A stretch of DNA of 63,452 bases from Bradyrhizobium sp. (GTDB taxonomy: Bacteria; Pseudomonadota; Alphaproteobacteria; Rhizobiales; Xanthobacteraceae), in NCBI RefSeq assembly GCF_004799445.1, contig NZ_SSNA01000038.1, positions 1 through 63,452 on the forward strand. Direction: 5' to 3'. Positions 1 through 9,059 of the stretch are shown here, piece after piece. The stretch's first letter is position 1, and the number at the start of each line of letters is the position of its first letter. Under the pieces are notes generated by a model that was not told the origin of the DNA, did not search any database, and saw only the letters and a list, made by a program, of their open reading frames with translations. A program made the translations under genes and the position numbers.

Positions 1-756
1 GCGAAACTCGCCTATCGTCTGATCCGCTGGCGCAACGTGCTGCTCGGCATGTATTTCTTCCAGCTCGCAAGGCGCAAGCCGGCGCGGGTCAAGCAGCTGA
101 TCCTCGGCGGGGTGCGGATGGCGCTCGGGCCCGACTATGACATCGCCACCCATTTCACGCCACGCTACAATCCCTGGGATCAGCGGCTCTGTCTGGTGCC
201 CGATGGCGATCTGTTCAAGGCGATCAGGCAAAACCGCGCCTCCGTCGTCACCAGCGAGATCGACAGCTTCACCCCGCGCGGCATCCGGCTGAGGGATGGC
301 AGCGAGCTTCCGGCCGACATCATCGTCACCGCGACCGGGCTGGTGTTGCAGGTGCTCGGCGGCATGGAAGTTGTCGTTGACGGCCGCGCGGTCGATTTTT
401 CCAAAACGCTGAACTACAAGGGCATGATGTATTCCGACGTGCCCAATCTGGCGTCCGCGTTCGGCTACACCAATGCGTCCTGGACGCTGAAATGCGACCT
501 GACCTGCGAATATGTCTGCCGCCTGATCAACTACATGGACCGGCACGGCTACAAGCAGGCCATGCCGCACAACGTCGATCCCAGCATCACCGAATTGCCG
601 TCGCTGGATTTCTCGTCCGGCTATGTGCAGCGCGCGATCGCGAAGATGCCCAAGCAGGGCTCGAAGCGGCCGTGGCGGCTCTACCAGAATTACGCGCTCG
701 ACATCGTCACCTTGCGCTTCGGCAAGGTCGATGACGGGGTGATGCAGTATTCGTAG
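1..756 (+). CDS. Flavin-containing / Baeyer-Villiger-type monooxygenase, C-terminal part
   Basis: The reading frame is open from base 1, so the gene begins outside the window and only about 250 C-terminal residues are visible. The stretch LPADIIVTATGL, roughly 100-120 residues into the visible part, matches the conserved ATG motif of class B flavoprotein monooxygenases, which follows the NADPH-binding fold. The FAD and NADPH GxGxxG motifs would lie upstream and cannot be checked. Family members use NADPH and O2 to oxygenate ketones, amines or sulfides; the substrate is unknown. The gene ends in TAG and is followed by 150 bases without an obvious gene. Confidence 0.75.
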   Translation, partial: AKLAYRLIRWRNVLLGMYFFQLARRKPARVKQLILGGVRMALGPDYDIATHFTPRYNPWDQRLCLVPDGDLFKAIRQNRASVVTSEIDSFTPRGIRLRDGSELPADIIVTATGLVLQVLGGMEVVVDGRAVDFSKTLNYKGMMYSDVPNLASAFGYTNASWTLKCDLTCEYVCRLINYMDRHGYKQAMPHNVDPSITELPSLDFSSGYVQRAIAKMPKQGSKRPWRLYQNYALDIVTLRFGKVDDGVMQYS

Positions 757-907
757 CGCCCGCCGGCAGCGCCGGTGCTTGCGCCCCAGCGCCGCCATGC
801 GTTGTTTCACGTATTCGCGCGCTGCGGTGAATCGGCCATCGTGCTGGGAGGTTAACGCCGTATTAATCGGCGAATCCTACGCTATCGGGGCTGGGACCTG
901 CGACAGC

Positions 908-1075
908 ATGAGGAAGCCCATGGACGCCCAGAGAATTGCCGTCGATGCCGTGGTCGCGCTGACCGACTGCGACCGCGATATGGTCGCGGCCTTTATCCGC
1001 CGGCTTTATCTGGCCGGCGTGAAGGACCCCAAGCGCCTAACTTTCAAGGGCCTGCAGGCGATGGCGCGGGCCTGA
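908..1075 (+). CDS. Small hypothetical protein
   Basis: A 55-residue basic protein. The ATG at 908 is preferred over an upstream in-frame ATG at 779 because the sequence between is low-quality (many Cys, Arg and Ser) and overlaps likely promoter DNA; a further ATG lies at 920. The body, with motifs DRDMVAAFIRRLYLAG and FKGLQAMARA, looks like a short helical protein. No family is recognised. It stands alone, between the monooxygenase remnant and an interspersed repeat. Confidence 0.45.
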   Translation: MRKPMDAQRIAVDAVVALTDCDRDMVAAFIRRLYLAGVKDPKRLTFKGLQAMARA

Positions 1076-1116
1076 GGCCCAAAACTCCCGACCTGTTATA
1101 CTAACGGCACCAGATA

Positions 1117-1227
1117 ATGACCGTCATCCTGAGGTGCCCGCGCTCTTGCGCGGGCCTCGAAGGATGGTCGCGAGTCCGTGCGTGTTGCCATCCTTCGAGG
1201 CTCGCTTCGCTCGCACCTCTGGATGAC
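1117..1227. repeat. Interspersed palindromic repeat
   Basis: An imperfect inverted repeat: the left arm reads GTCATCCTGAGGTGC then CCTCGAAGGATGG, and the right arm is its reverse, CCATCCTTCGAGG then GCACCTCTGGATGAC. It can fold into a long hairpin between the small protein gene and the 3' end of the FAA hydrolase gene. This kind of element is common in Bradyrhizobium intergenic DNA. It may help end transcription from either side, but there is no clear T tract. Confidence 0.7.
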
Positions 1228-1231
1228 GCGG

Positions 1232-1933
1232 CTATTCCGGCTTGCCGATCGCGACCTTCAGGGTGCCGACGCCGTCGACCCCGCATTCGATCTTGTCGCC
1301 GGGGTGAAGCTGGGAGACGCCGGCCGGCGTGCCGGTCATGATGATGTCGCCGGCGGCCAGCGCGACCTGCTGCGACAACTGCCAGATGATTTCCGGCACG
1401 TTCCAGATCAGCTCGGTGAGGTCGCCCTTCTGGGTCTCGGTGCCGTTGACCGTGAGCCAGATCCTGCCCTTGGTGGGATGACCGATCCTGGAGGCCGGCT
1501 GCAGCGCCGAGCAGGGCGCGGAATAGTCAAAGGACTTGCCGACTTCCCAGGGGCGCTCCTTCTTGCGCGAGGCGAGCTGCAGGTCGCGGCGGGTGAGGTC
1601 GATGCCGACCGCATAGCCGTAGACGTGGTCGAGCGCCTTGTCGGCGGGGATGTTGAGGCCGCCGCTCTTCATGGCGACGACCAACTCGACCTCATGGTGC
1701 AGGTCCTTGGTCAGCGGCGGGTAGGGGATCGTGGCGCCGTCGGGCACCAGCATGTCGGCATGCTTGGCGAAGAAGAACGGCGGCGCCCGCTCGTCATTGC
1801 CCATCTCGCGGATGTGCTCCAGATAATTCCGCCCGACGCACCAGATGCGGCGCACCGGATAGGATTTGGTCTCGCCGACGACGGGAAGCGAGGGCTGGGG
1901 CGGGGCGGGAATGACGTAGGAGGTCGCGTTCAT
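1232..1933 (-). CDS. Fumarylacetoacetate hydrolase family protein
   Basis: A 233-residue protein of the FAH/HpcE fold. Visible landmarks are VGRNYLEHIREMG near residues 33-45, the metal-binding HHEVELVVAM segment around residue 80, the GYAVGIDLTRRDLQ stretch around residue 107 and the C-terminal GDIIMTGTPAGV loop. These match small FAA-hydrolase-family enzymes that cleave or decarboxylate acylpyruvates and related 2-oxo acids in the cytoplasm, using a divalent metal. The substrate cannot be read from sequence. It lies 43 bases downstream of the ABC transporter gene on the same strand and may be cotranscribed, although there is no functional link. Confidence 0.88.
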   Translation of the reverse strand: MNATSYVIPAPPQPSLPVVGETKSYPVRRIWCVGRNYLEHIREMGNDERAPPFFFAKHADMLVPDGATIPYPPLTKDLHHEVELVVAMKSGGLNIPADKALDHVYGYAVGIDLTRRDLQLASRKKERPWEVGKSFDYSAPCSALQPASRIGHPTKGRIWLTVNGTETQKGDLTELIWNVPEIIWQLSQQVALAAGDIIMTGTPAGVSQLHPGDKIECGVDGVGTLKVAIGKPE

Positions 1934-1976
1934 GAAAGGGTCTCGGCAGGGTTTGGGTTGGAAATTCGATCTAGCC

Positions 1977-3785
1977 TTACGCGCTTGCGCTGATCGGCGC
2001 CAGCGTCAGCGGTCCGGCATCGCGGTGTTGCAGGCGGAAGAACGAGGCATAGCGCCCGCCGCGGCGCAGCAGGTCATCGTGCCGCCCGCGCTCGACGATC
2101 TCGCCGCCCTCGACCACCAGAATGGCGTCGGCGTGCATGATGGTGTGGAGGCGGTGGGCGATGACGATGGTGGTGCGGTTCCGGCAGAGGTGCTCGATCG
2201 CCTCCTGCACCTGCTTCTCGGATTCCGAATCCAGCGCCGCGGTCGCCTCATCGAGCAGGATGATCGGCGCATTCTTGAGCAGCGCGCGGGCCACCGCGAC
2301 GCGTTGACGCTGGCCGCCGGACAATTGCGTGCCGTGTTCGCCGACCGGCGTGTCGTAGCCGAGCGGAAAGCCCATGATGAATTCGTGCGCGCAGGCCGCC
2401 TTCGCCGCGGCCACGATCTCGGCCTCAGTGGCGCCCTGCTTGCCGAACGCGATGTTGGCCCCGATGGTATCGCGGAACAGATAGACGTCCTGTCCGACAT
2501 AGGCGGTCTGCCGGCGCAGCGATTGCCGCGACACCGTGGCGATCGACTGCCCGTCGATCAGGATGTCGCCGCTGTCGGCTTCATAGAACCGCAGCAGCAG
2601 CGCCAGCACCGTCGATTTGCCGCCGCCGGAGGGGCCGACCAGAGCGGTGACCTTGCCGGGCTCGGCGACAAAGCTCATGCGGCTGAGCACCGGCTCGTTC
2701 GGACGGTAGGCGAAGCTCACGTCGCGCAATTCGACCCGCGCGTCGGTCAGTTGCAGCGCCAGCTTGTCGTCGTCGTCCGGCTCGCTGGCCGGACTGTCGA
2801 CGATCTCCAGCAATTTGCGGGCGCCGATCAGGCTGGAGTTCAATTCGATATTCAGCCGCGCCAGACGCTTGGCCGGCTCGTAGGCCAACAGGAACGCGGT
2901 CAGGAACGAGAAGAACTGGCCGGGGGTCGCGCCCAGCGCGACCACGCTGTAGCCGCCATACATCAGCCCGCCCGCGACCGCCAGGCCGCCGAGGGTTTCC
3001 ATCAGCGGGCTCGAGCGGTTGGAGACCCGCGCCATCTTGTTGGCGTTGAGTTCGACCGCGGTGATGCTGGCGTCGATGCGCATCCGCATCGTCTGCTCCA
3101 GCGTGAAGGCCTTGACGGTGCGGATGCCCTGCAGCGATTCCTGCATGGTTTCCATGATGTCTGCGGTGCCGGTGAACTGGGTGTGGGCGAGGCCCTTGAT
3201 CCGCTTCACCAGCTTGCGCAGCACCAGCATGGCGGGCGGTGCCACCGCGAACCCGAGCAGCGCCATAACGGGATCCTGCATCAGCATCACGATGACCAGC
3301 CCGATCAGCGACAACACATCGCGTCCGACGGCGTTGATCAGCAGGCTGAGGACCTGCGTGACGGAATTCGCCCCCGCGGTCAGCCGCGCCAGAAATTCGG
3401 AGGAGTGCCGCTCGGAGAAGAAGGCGACGTTTTCGCTCATCAGTTTGGCGAACAGCCGGCGCTGGTTGTTGGCGAGGATGGCGTTGGAGATTTTCGACAG
3501 AATCACCTGATGACCGTAGGTCGCCGCCCCCTTGAGAATGAAGATCAGGACGGTGACGCCCGACAGGATCGCGATGCCGCGGACGTTCTTTTCGACATAG
3601 GCCTGGTTGATCACCTGGCCGAGCAGGTAGGCCGAGCCGGCGGTGGTCGCGGCCGAGACCGCCATCAGCGCGAACGCCTGCAGGTAGCGGCGCCAATAGG
3701 CGGCGCCCTGTTCGGTGATCAGGCGGCGAATCAGGATCGCGGCGCCGTAGGGATCATCGGTTATTTTCTTCGGAAGTTCGGTCAT
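1977..3785 (-). CDS. ABC transporter, fused permease and ATPase (MsbA-like)
   Basis: A 602-residue half-transporter. The N-terminal six-helix ABC membrane domain covers about residues 35-320. The ATPase domain follows, with Walker A GPSGGGKST near residue 385, signature LSGGQ near 487 and Walker B IILLDEATAALD just after. Such proteins dimerise and export lipids or lipid-linked molecules; the arrangement and the LPS genes next door favour lipid A-core or glycolipid export, but this is inference and drug export is possible. The downstream neighbour is the FAA hydrolase gene; galE lies 125 bases upstream on the same strand. Confidence 0.9.
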   Translation of the reverse strand: MTELPKKITDDPYGAAILIRRLITEQGAAYWRRYLQAFALMAVSAATTAGSAYLLGQVINQAYVEKNVRGIAILSGVTVLIFILKGAATYGHQVILSKISNAILANNQRRLFAKLMSENVAFFSERHSSEFLARLTAGANSVTQVLSLLINAVGRDVLSLIGLVIVMLMQDPVMALLGFAVAPPAMLVLRKLVKRIKGLAHTQFTGTADIMETMQESLQGIRTVKAFTLEQTMRMRIDASITAVELNANKMARVSNRSSPLMETLGGLAVAGGLMYGGYSVVALGATPGQFFSFLTAFLLAYEPAKRLARLNIELNSSLIGARKLLEIVDSPASEPDDDDKLALQLTDARVELRDVSFAYRPNEPVLSRMSFVAEPGKVTALVGPSGGGKSTVLALLLRFYEADSGDILIDGQSIATVSRQSLRRQTAYVGQDVYLFRDTIGANIAFGKQGATEAEIVAAAKAACAHEFIMGFPLGYDTPVGEHGTQLSGGQRQRVAVARALLKNAPIILLDEATAALDSESEKQVQEAIEHLCRNRTTIVIAHRLHTIMHADAILVVEGGEIVERGRHDDLLRRGGRYASFFRLQHRDAGPLTLAPISASA

Positions 3786-3910
3786 CCGCGTTCCATTGAC
3801 AGCGTTGGGCGGCTCTCACCCGCGCGTCAGGGTTGCTCCGAAACGTCCGTCTCCTTGCCCGCTATATCGGGGTTTTTCAAGCCAAATCGGGGTGCGCGGC
3901 GAATGAGATT

Positions 3911-4924
3911 TCAGGCCGAGACCGCGTGTTCAGGCTCGCCGTGGCGCTCGCGGAACAATTTTTCTTCCCAAGCTAGCGCATGCGCGGCAATGGTATCGAG
4001 ATCATCATATTGCGGCGTCCAGTCGAGAGCGCTGCGGATCCGGCTGGTATCGGCGACCATGGTCATGATGTCGCCCGGCCGGCGCGGGGCATATTGAACC
4101 ACGAAATTGCGCCCGGAGACACGCCGCACCGCCTCGATGGTCTCCAGCACGGAATAGCCGCGGCCGTAGCCGCAATTGAACGTCGCGGGGGCCCCGCCGC
4201 CGCGCAGGTAAGCCAACGCCGCGCGATGCGCCTGCGCAAGATCACTGACGTGAATGAAGTCGCGGATGCAGCTTCCGTCCGGTGTCGGATAATCGGTTCC
4301 GAACACGTCGACCTTGGCGCGCTGCCCAGTGGCCGCCTCCACCGCGATTTTCAACAGATGCGTCGCGCCCAGTGTCGCCAGCCCGATCCGCGCCTGCGGG
4401 TCGGCGCCCGCGACGTTGAAGTAGCGCAGCACGACATGGTTCATGCCGTGCGCGGCGGCGACATCATGCAACATGATTTCCGCCATCAGCTTCGAGGAGC
4501 CATAGGGCGACAATGGCCGGGTCGGCGCGTCTTCGGCAACCGGCACCTGATCCGGAGTGCCGTAGACCGCCGCGGTCGATGAAAAGATGAAGCGGTTGAC
4601 GCCGGACTTGACCGCCGCGTTCAACAGGCTGCGCGTGGTCATGGTGTTGTTGCGGTAATAGAGCAGCGGATCGCGCATCGATTCCGGCACCACCACGGAG
4701 CCCGCGAAATGAATGATGCTTTCCACCTTATGCGCGGCGATCACGCCCTCGACCAGGTTCTCGTCGGCGGCATCGCCGATGAACAGCGGCACGCCTTCGG
4801 GCAGGAACGCGGAAAAGCCGGTGGACAGGTTGTCGATGACGACGACGCTTTCGCCGGCTTCGACCAGAGCGTGAACCATGTGACTTCCGATATAGCCGGC
4901 GCCGCCGGTGACAAGCACGGTCAT
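3911..4924 (-). CDS. galE: UDP-glucose 4-epimerase
   Basis: A 337-residue extended short-chain dehydrogenase that interconverts UDP-glucose and UDP-galactose with bound NAD. The Rossmann motif GGAGYIGSHM is at the N-terminus, the catalytic YGSSK is near residue 145, and the SCIRDFIHVSDLA and NCGYGRGYSV segments are typical of GalE. The ATG at 4924 is chosen over a TTG 18 bases upstream because GGTGAG lies four bases before it and the protein then begins directly at the Rossmann strand. It is divergent from the following glycosyltransferase gene and would supply UDP-Gal for envelope sugars. Confidence 0.93.
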   Translation of the reverse strand: MTVLVTGGAGYIGSHMVHALVEAGESVVVIDNLSTGFSAFLPEGVPLFIGDAADENLVEGVIAAHKVESIIHFAGSVVVPESMRDPLLYYRNNTMTTRSLLNAAVKSGVNRFIFSSTAAVYGTPDQVPVAEDAPTRPLSPYGSSKLMAEIMLHDVAAAHGMNHVVLRYFNVAGADPQARIGLATLGATHLLKIAVEAATGQRAKVDVFGTDYPTPDGSCIRDFIHVSDLAQAHRAALAYLRGGGAPATFNCGYGRGYSVLETIEAVRRVSGRNFVVQYAPRRPGDIMTMVADTSRIRSALDWTPQYDDLDTIAAHALAWEEKLFRERHGEPEHAVSA

Positions 4925-5030
4925 GAACTCACCCGTCTCCAATTTGAGGGGCGATGCTATCGGGATCGCGGTGAAGTGTGGGTTTCGGCGCGCGCGAACT
5001 GGCCACTATGCTTAATGTTGCGTATAGGAA

Positions 5031-6098
5031 ATGTGCGAACCGGAGCCTGACGTGCTGCCTGAGAACATTTCCGCCGACAATCTGCAGCTGATCGTGCCAA
5101 ATCTGCACAGGCGCTATTCCGGCGTCACCGCGACCAATCGCATGGTGGCCCCGAAACTCGCCGGCATGTTCCGTGCGGCGTGGCTGGGGCCCAATGCGCC
5201 CGATGGCATCGCGCGTATCGGATTTGCCGATCTGCTGAAATTGTGGCGAAGGCACGCGCCGCTGATCTGGCACGCGCGGCGCAACAACGAGATGATCGTC
5301 GGCGTGCTCCTGAAGTCGCTCGGCTGGCCGTTGAAACTGGTGTTCACCTCGGCGGCGCAACGGCATCACAGCTGGATCACGCGCTGGCTGATCAGAAGGA
5401 TGGACGCGATCATCGCCACCAGCGACATCTCGGCCTCGTTTCTCAAGCGCGAGGCGACGGTGATCCTGCACGGCGTCGACACCAGCAGCTACGCGCCGCC
5501 GGAGAACCGCGTATCCGCGTTCGCGGAAACCGGATTGCCCGGCCGCTATGCCATCGGCTGCTTCGGCCGGGTGCGGGCGCAAAAAGGCACCGATGTGTTC
5601 GTGGACGCGATGTGCAGGCTATTGCCGCGCTATCCCGATTTCACCGCCGTCGTGGTCGGGGCCATCACGCCGGAACAACAGGGCTTCGCCAACGATCTGA
5701 AACAGCGGATCGAGGCCGCCGGCCTCGCGTCACGCGTTGTCATGACCGGCGAATTGCCGATCGAACAGGTGCCGCGCTGGTATCAGCGGCTGACGATCTA
5801 CGCCTTCACCTCGCGCAACGAAGGATTTGGGCTGACGCTGATCGAGGCCATGTCGGCAGGAGCCGCGCTGGTGGCGTCGCGCGCCGGTGCCGCGGAGGTC
5901 GTGGTCGAGGACGGCGTCACCGGGGTATTGACGCCGCCTGGCGATGTCGAAGCGCTGGTGGCCGCACTGGAGCCGTTGATGCGCGAGCCGGCTTCCGCTG
6001 CGGCGATGGGCGCGCGGGCGCGGGCGCGGGTGCTTGAGAAATTCAGCCTGGATGCGGAAGCCAACCAGATCGCCGCGGTTTATCGCTCGCTGACCTGA
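5031..6098 (+). CDS. Glycosyltransferase family 4 (LpsB-like LPS core enzyme)
   Basis: A 355-residue GT-B glycosyltransferase. The C-terminal nucleotide-sugar domain shows [19 protein letters not shown] and the retaining GT4 motif [19 protein letters not shown]. The N-terminal half, including [14 protein letters not shown] and [11 protein letters not shown], resembles rhizobial LpsB/LpcC mannosyltransferases that build the LPS inner core. The start is uncertain: the ATG at 5031 has a poor ribosome site, while a GTG at 5052 has CCGGAG six bases upstream. The 3' end overlaps the convergent gmhB gene by 19 bases. Neighbouring heptose genes support a role in LPS core synthesis. Confidence 0.85.
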   Translation: MCEPEPDVLPENISADNLQLIVPNLHRRYSGVTATNRMVAPKLAGMFRAAWLGPNAPDGIARIGFADLLKLWRRHAPLIWHARRNNEMIVGVLLKSLGWPLKLVFTSAAQRHHSWITRWLIRRMDAIIATSDISASFLKREATVILHGVDTSSYAPPENRVSAFAETGLPGRYAIGCFGRVRAQKGTDVFVDAMCRLLPRYPDFTAVVVGAITPEQQGFANDLKQRIEAAGLASRVVMTGELPIEQVPRWYQRLTIYAFTSRNEGFGLTLIEAMSAGAALVASRAGAAEVVVEDGVTGVLTPPGDVEALVAALEPLMREPASAAAMGARARARVLEKFSLDAEANQIAAVYRSLT

Positions 6099-6622
6099 GC
6101 CATGATATCAGCGACAAACGCGTCGAGGTCGCCGCCCGCAAACAGAAATCCCGGCAGGCCTGCGGCCTCGGCCGCCTCGATATCGCTCGCGCGGTCGCCG
6201 ATGACAAAACTGCCCGCGCGCCGCACCGGCCAATGCTCCATCAGGTCATGGATCATGCCCGGGCTCGGCTTTCGCCAGTGATGGTCCTCGAGATAGCCCT
6301 CGACCGATCCGTCGGGATGATGCGGGCAATAGCGGATATCGTCGATCACGGCACCTTGCGCGGCGAGCTCGGTACGCATCCAGCCGTGCAAGCTGGTGAG
6401 ATCGTCCTCGGTAAAGAAGCCGCGCGCCACGCCGGATTGATTGGTGAAGAAAAACACCAAATATCCGGCCTCGTTAAGCCTCCTGATGGCCTTCGCCGCG
6501 TTCGGCATCCAGCGGATCCGATCGCTCGTACCCATGTAGCCGTCGTCGTGATTGATGACGCCGTCGCGGTCGAGGAAAGCGGCGGGCCGGGCCACCGGGC
6601 GGGCGGAACCAGTCCCGCTCAT
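6080..6622 (-). CDS. gmhB: D-glycero-beta-D-manno-heptose 1,7-bisphosphate 7-phosphatase
   Basis: A 180-residue HAD phosphatase. The nucleophile motif FLDRDGVIN lies at about residues 16-24, [12 protein letters not shown] is motif II, the zinc-binding CPHHPDG loop is near residue 98, and KPSPGM and [11 protein letters not shown] complete the active site. It removes the 7-phosphate during ADP-heptose synthesis in the cytoplasm. Its ATG overlaps the gmhA stop codon by four bases (ATGA), so the two are translationally coupled. The C-terminus overlaps the convergent glycosyltransferase gene by 19 bases. Confidence 0.93.
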   Translation of the reverse strand: MSGTGSARPVARPAAFLDRDGVINHDDGYMGTSDRIRWMPNAAKAIRRLNEAGYLVFFFTNQSGVARGFFTEDDLTSLHGWMRTELAAQGAVIDDIRYCPHHPDGSVEGYLEDHHWRKPSPGMIHDLMEHWPVRRAGSFVIGDRASDIEAAEAAGLPGFLFAGGDLDAFVADIMAQVSER

Positions 6623-7221
6623 TTCCCGCGTGCCTCGCGCATCAGCGCCTGCTCGATCGCCTCGCAGATGCCGTGCGCCACCGCGAGGTGAATCTGCTGG
6701 ATCACCGGCGTGTCATCACTGGGCGCGACCAGCAGATGATCGCAGAGCGCGCCGAGCGTTTCGCCCTGGCTGCCGGTGAAGCCGACGGTGGCAAGCCCGC
6801 GCTCCCGCGCCGTGCGCAGCGCCGCCAGAACGTTCGGCGAGCGACCGGAGGTGGACAGCGCCAGCAATACGTCGCCGCGCCGGCCGAGACCTGCGACCTG
6901 TCGGGCGAACACCTGTTCGAAGCCATAGTCGTTGGCGATCGCCGTCAGCGCCGAGGTGTCGGTGGTCAACGCGATCGCCGCGTAAGCCGGCCGATCCTGC
7001 TTGTAGCGGCCGATGATTTCGGCGGCGATATGCTGGGCGTCGGCGGCGCTGCCGCCATTGCCGATGATCAGGAGCTTGTTGCCCGCGCGCAGCGCCAGGA
7101 TGACGACGTCAGCGATTTTCCGCGCGGCGGCGAGCAGGCCCGCGTCCTGCGTCGCGCGCTCAAGCGCCGCGCGCGAAAGCCCCAGATGGGCTGCGATCGG
7201 GTCTTTGGAATTCTGGCTCAA
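6619..7221 (-). CDS. gmhA: Sedoheptulose 7-phosphate isomerase
   Basis: A SIS-domain enzyme of 200 residues that starts the ADP-heptose pathway by converting sedoheptulose 7-phosphate to D-glycero-D-manno-heptose 7-phosphate. The motifs [29 protein letters not shown] and the C-terminal [15 protein letters not shown] are characteristic. The TTG at 7221 (protein beginning [12 protein letters not shown]) is preferred; the only upstream ATG, at 7293, lies inside a palindromic repeat and adds residues unlike the family. It overlaps gmhB by four bases and follows waaF on the same strand. Confidence 0.9.
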   Translation of the reverse strand: MSQNSKDPIAAHLGLSRAALERATQDAGLLAAARKIADVVILALRAGNKLLIIGNGGSAADAQHIAAEIIGRYKQDRPAYAAIALTTDTSALTAIANDYGFEQVFARQVAGLGRRGDVLLALSTSGRSPNVLAALRTARERGLATVGFTGSQGETLGALCDHLLVAPSDDTPVIQQIHLAVAHGICEAIEQALMREARGK

Positions 7222-7288
7222 GCGACACCGTGAGAGGTTGTAGGTTCGATCTTTGGTAATGACCGCCTTGAGGCTGCGCAAGCCAACT

Positions 7289-7370
7289 GTCATTCCGGGG
7301 CGATGCGAAGCAGCGAGCCCGGAATCTCGAGATTCCGGGTCTGGTGCTTACGCACCATCCCGGAATGACG
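7289..7370. repeat. Palindromic repeat spanning the waaF stop codon
   Basis: The outer arms are TGTCATTCCGGGG and CCCGGAATGACG. Inside are a perfect 22-bp palindrome at 7318-7339 (half-site CCCGGAATCTC) and a TGGTGC-ttac-GCACCA hairpin. The copy lies between waaF and gmhA, and its right arm carries the last codons and stop of waaF. It is a Bradyrhizobium-style interspersed element and may modulate read-through from waaF into gmhAB. Confidence 0.8.
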
Positions 7371-8439
7371 AATTGCGAGGATGGGCCCCGGCCTCGGCCA
7401 GCACCCGCTGGGCGATATCCACCACATCGGATGCGGGAATGTCCCGCATGCAGCGATGCTCGTTCATGGTGCAGACCGGACGGTGGCAGGGCTGGCAGGG
7501 GACGACGGTTTTGGTCTGGACCGTCGCCGCCAGGCCGTTGAGCGGCGCCCAGTGATAGGGGCTGGTGGGGCCGAAAATGCCCATGGTCGGCGTCCCCAGC
7601 GCGGCAGCGATATGCATCAGCCCCGAATCGTTTGAAATCGCCACTTTGGCCGCCGCCATAGCCAGAATCCCGTTGCGCAGGTCACCTCCGGTGAGGTCTC
7701 GCACCCGCGGTCCGCCGGCGGCCACGATTTCCGAGGCCAAGGCCTTTTCGCCGGGCCCCCCGACCACCCAGACATCCAGCCCGCGTTCGGCCAGAAGGCG
7801 GGCGGCTTGCGGATAGTAAGTCCAGCGCTTGGACGCCCCGACCGAGCCCGGCGCCAGCGCCACGGCAGTGCCGTGGCCGAGCCCCCAGGCTTGCCGAAAG
7901 CGGCTTACCTCGTCGGCCGGCACCCTAAGCTGCGGCACCGGCCATTCCGGCGGCAACGGGGCGCCATCGGGCAGCGCCAGCGCGGCATTCTTGTCGATGA
8001 AGCGGGGCAGGGCCTTTTCGCCCCAGCGCCATTGGTTGATCAGGCCAAATCTGGCCTCGCCGACGAAGCCGACCCGCTCCGGAATACCGGCGAGCGCCGG
8101 CGCGATCGCCGACTTCCAGGTGCGGGGCAGGACGATGGCCGTGCCATAGTTCCTGGCGCGGAGCTGGGACGCCAGCCCCCGTTGCCTGGCGACCGCCAGT
8201 CGGCTGCGCGGCAGGTCCCAGACGATGCCGGAGCGCACCCCGGGCATATAATCCACCAGCGGCGCGCACAGGGTGGTGGCGAGCAGATCGACCGGCCGGT
8301 TGGGCCAGCGCTGGTTCAGCACCCGCACCACGCTATGGCCGCGGACGAAGTCGCCGATCCACATATAGGGGACGATCAGGATCGGGCGGGTGTCCGTCGC
8401 GTCCTCGGTCGTCACAGTATGTTCTGAATCTGAGTTCAT
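7348..8439 (-). CDS. waaF: Lipopolysaccharide heptosyltransferase II (GT9)
   Basis: A 363-residue GT9 enzyme that transfers L-glycero-D-manno-heptose from ADP-heptose to the LPS inner core on the cytoplasmic side of the inner membrane. Landmarks are the N-terminal IGDFVRGHSVVRVLNQRWP, LAPGSVGASKRWTYYP near residue 195 and the ADP-heptose-binding SNDSGLMHIAAALGTPTMG followed by FGPTSPYHWAP. The final residues (about SSFRDGA) and the stop are encoded by the interspersed palindrome, so the C-terminus has probably been rewritten by repeat insertion. It leads the minus-strand waaF-gmhA-gmhB group. Confidence 0.92.
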   Translation of the reverse strand: MNSDSEHTVTTEDATDTRPILIVPYMWIGDFVRGHSVVRVLNQRWPNRPVDLLATTLCAPLVDYMPGVRSGIVWDLPRSRLAVARQRGLASQLRARNYGTAIVLPRTWKSAIAPALAGIPERVGFVGEARFGLINQWRWGEKALPRFIDKNAALALPDGAPLPPEWPVPQLRVPADEVSRFRQAWGLGHGTAVALAPGSVGASKRWTYYPQAARLLAERGLDVWVVGGPGEKALASEIVAAGGPRVRDLTGGDLRNGILAMAAAKVAISNDSGLMHIAAALGTPTMGIFGPTSPYHWAPLNGLAATVQTKTVVPCQPCHRPVCTMNEHRCMRDIPASDVVDIAQRVLAEAGAHPRNSSFRDGA

Positions 8440-8549
8440 ATCTTAACGGCTGGCCTGCGCTCGATCCGGAGCCTGTCGGTAACTGCTCCTCACGGCGGGG
8501 TAAAGTCGGCAATACATTGTGCGGCCGCCTTCACCAAGAGAGCCGACCG

Positions 8550-8572
8550 GGTAGTGTCTCAATTTGAATTTC
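8550..8572 (+). repeat. Left terminal inverted repeat of the arr element
   Basis: A 23-bp end that pairs with 9331-9353 on the opposite strand with a single mismatch. Similarity between the two ends stops abruptly inside this limit, as expected for transposon termini. Confidence 0.8.
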
Positions 8573-8645
8573 AGGATTTGTGTTGGAAAGGGGGAACGAC
8601 AGGTTTCATGCATCGGAGGGCGGAAGCTGTCGTTCCCCAATCATG

Positions 8646-9059
8646 TTAGTCGATGATATCGGAACCGTCCGGCTTCAAGCGGGCGAGACCATCCTTCATC
8701 TGCTGTAGCCGTTCAGGCGGGTGCCCCTGCCACTTCGTAACTTCGGCAATGACGCGTAGCGGATCGCGGGAGCGATAGGACAGCGTCGGATTGCCAGGAA
8801 ACTTCTTATCCGTCAGGTTGGGATCGTCCACGATCGGCCCAGTTGGCTCCACGACATAAATCCGTTCTTGCCCACTGCCGGCGGCCAGCTCAGCGCCCCA
8901 GATCGCAGCATCCAGCGTACCCGCGAAATATACCCAGGATAGCGGCTTCGCTTCGGTAAAGTTGGACTGGTAGCCGACGACAATCAGGTCTCCGGGTTTC
9001 AGATCGGCCCGCGTTCCGTGGAAGAACGATAGTGAAAACATGCTTGCAGAAGCTGACAT
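8646..9059 (-). CDS. arr: Rifamycin ADP-ribosyltransferase (Arr family)
   Basis: A 137-residue protein aligning along its whole length with Arr enzymes, which inactivate rifampicin by NAD-dependent ADP-ribosylation. Matches include FFHGTRADLKPGDLI, YFAGTLDAAIWGAELA, IYVVEPTGPIVDDPNLTDKK and FPGNPTLSYRSRDPLRVI, with the family's conserved H, Y and D positions in place. The ATG at 9059 is chosen because AAAGGAG lies about eleven bases upstream; an in-frame ATG at 9101 lacks this. The gene is the sole cargo of an element with inverted repeats, so it is likely mobile. Many environmental bacteria carry chromosomal arr genes, and actual resistance is untested. Confidence 0.88.
   Translation of the reverse strand: MSASASMFSLSFFHGTRADLKPGDLIVVGYQSNFTEAKPLSWVYFAGTLDAAIWGAELAAGSGQERIYVVEPTGPIVDDPNLTDKKFPGNPTLSYRSRDPLRVIAEVTKWQGHPPERLQQMKDGLARLKPDGSDIID

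Noticed and set aside
1932..4097. Long plus-strand open frame of 721 codons opposite the ABC transporter gene
   Set aside because: It is the complement of a clear ABC exporter; its composition (Arg, Asp, Gln and Gly rich) is typical of antisense frames in high-GC DNA.
7240..7260. GTAGGTTCGATC resembling a tRNA T-arm
   Set aside because: No acceptor, D or anticodon stem can be formed around it.
8443..8640. Minus-strand 65-codon frame between waaF and arr
   Set aside because: It crosses the left inverted repeat of the element, with no ribosome site or protein-like composition.
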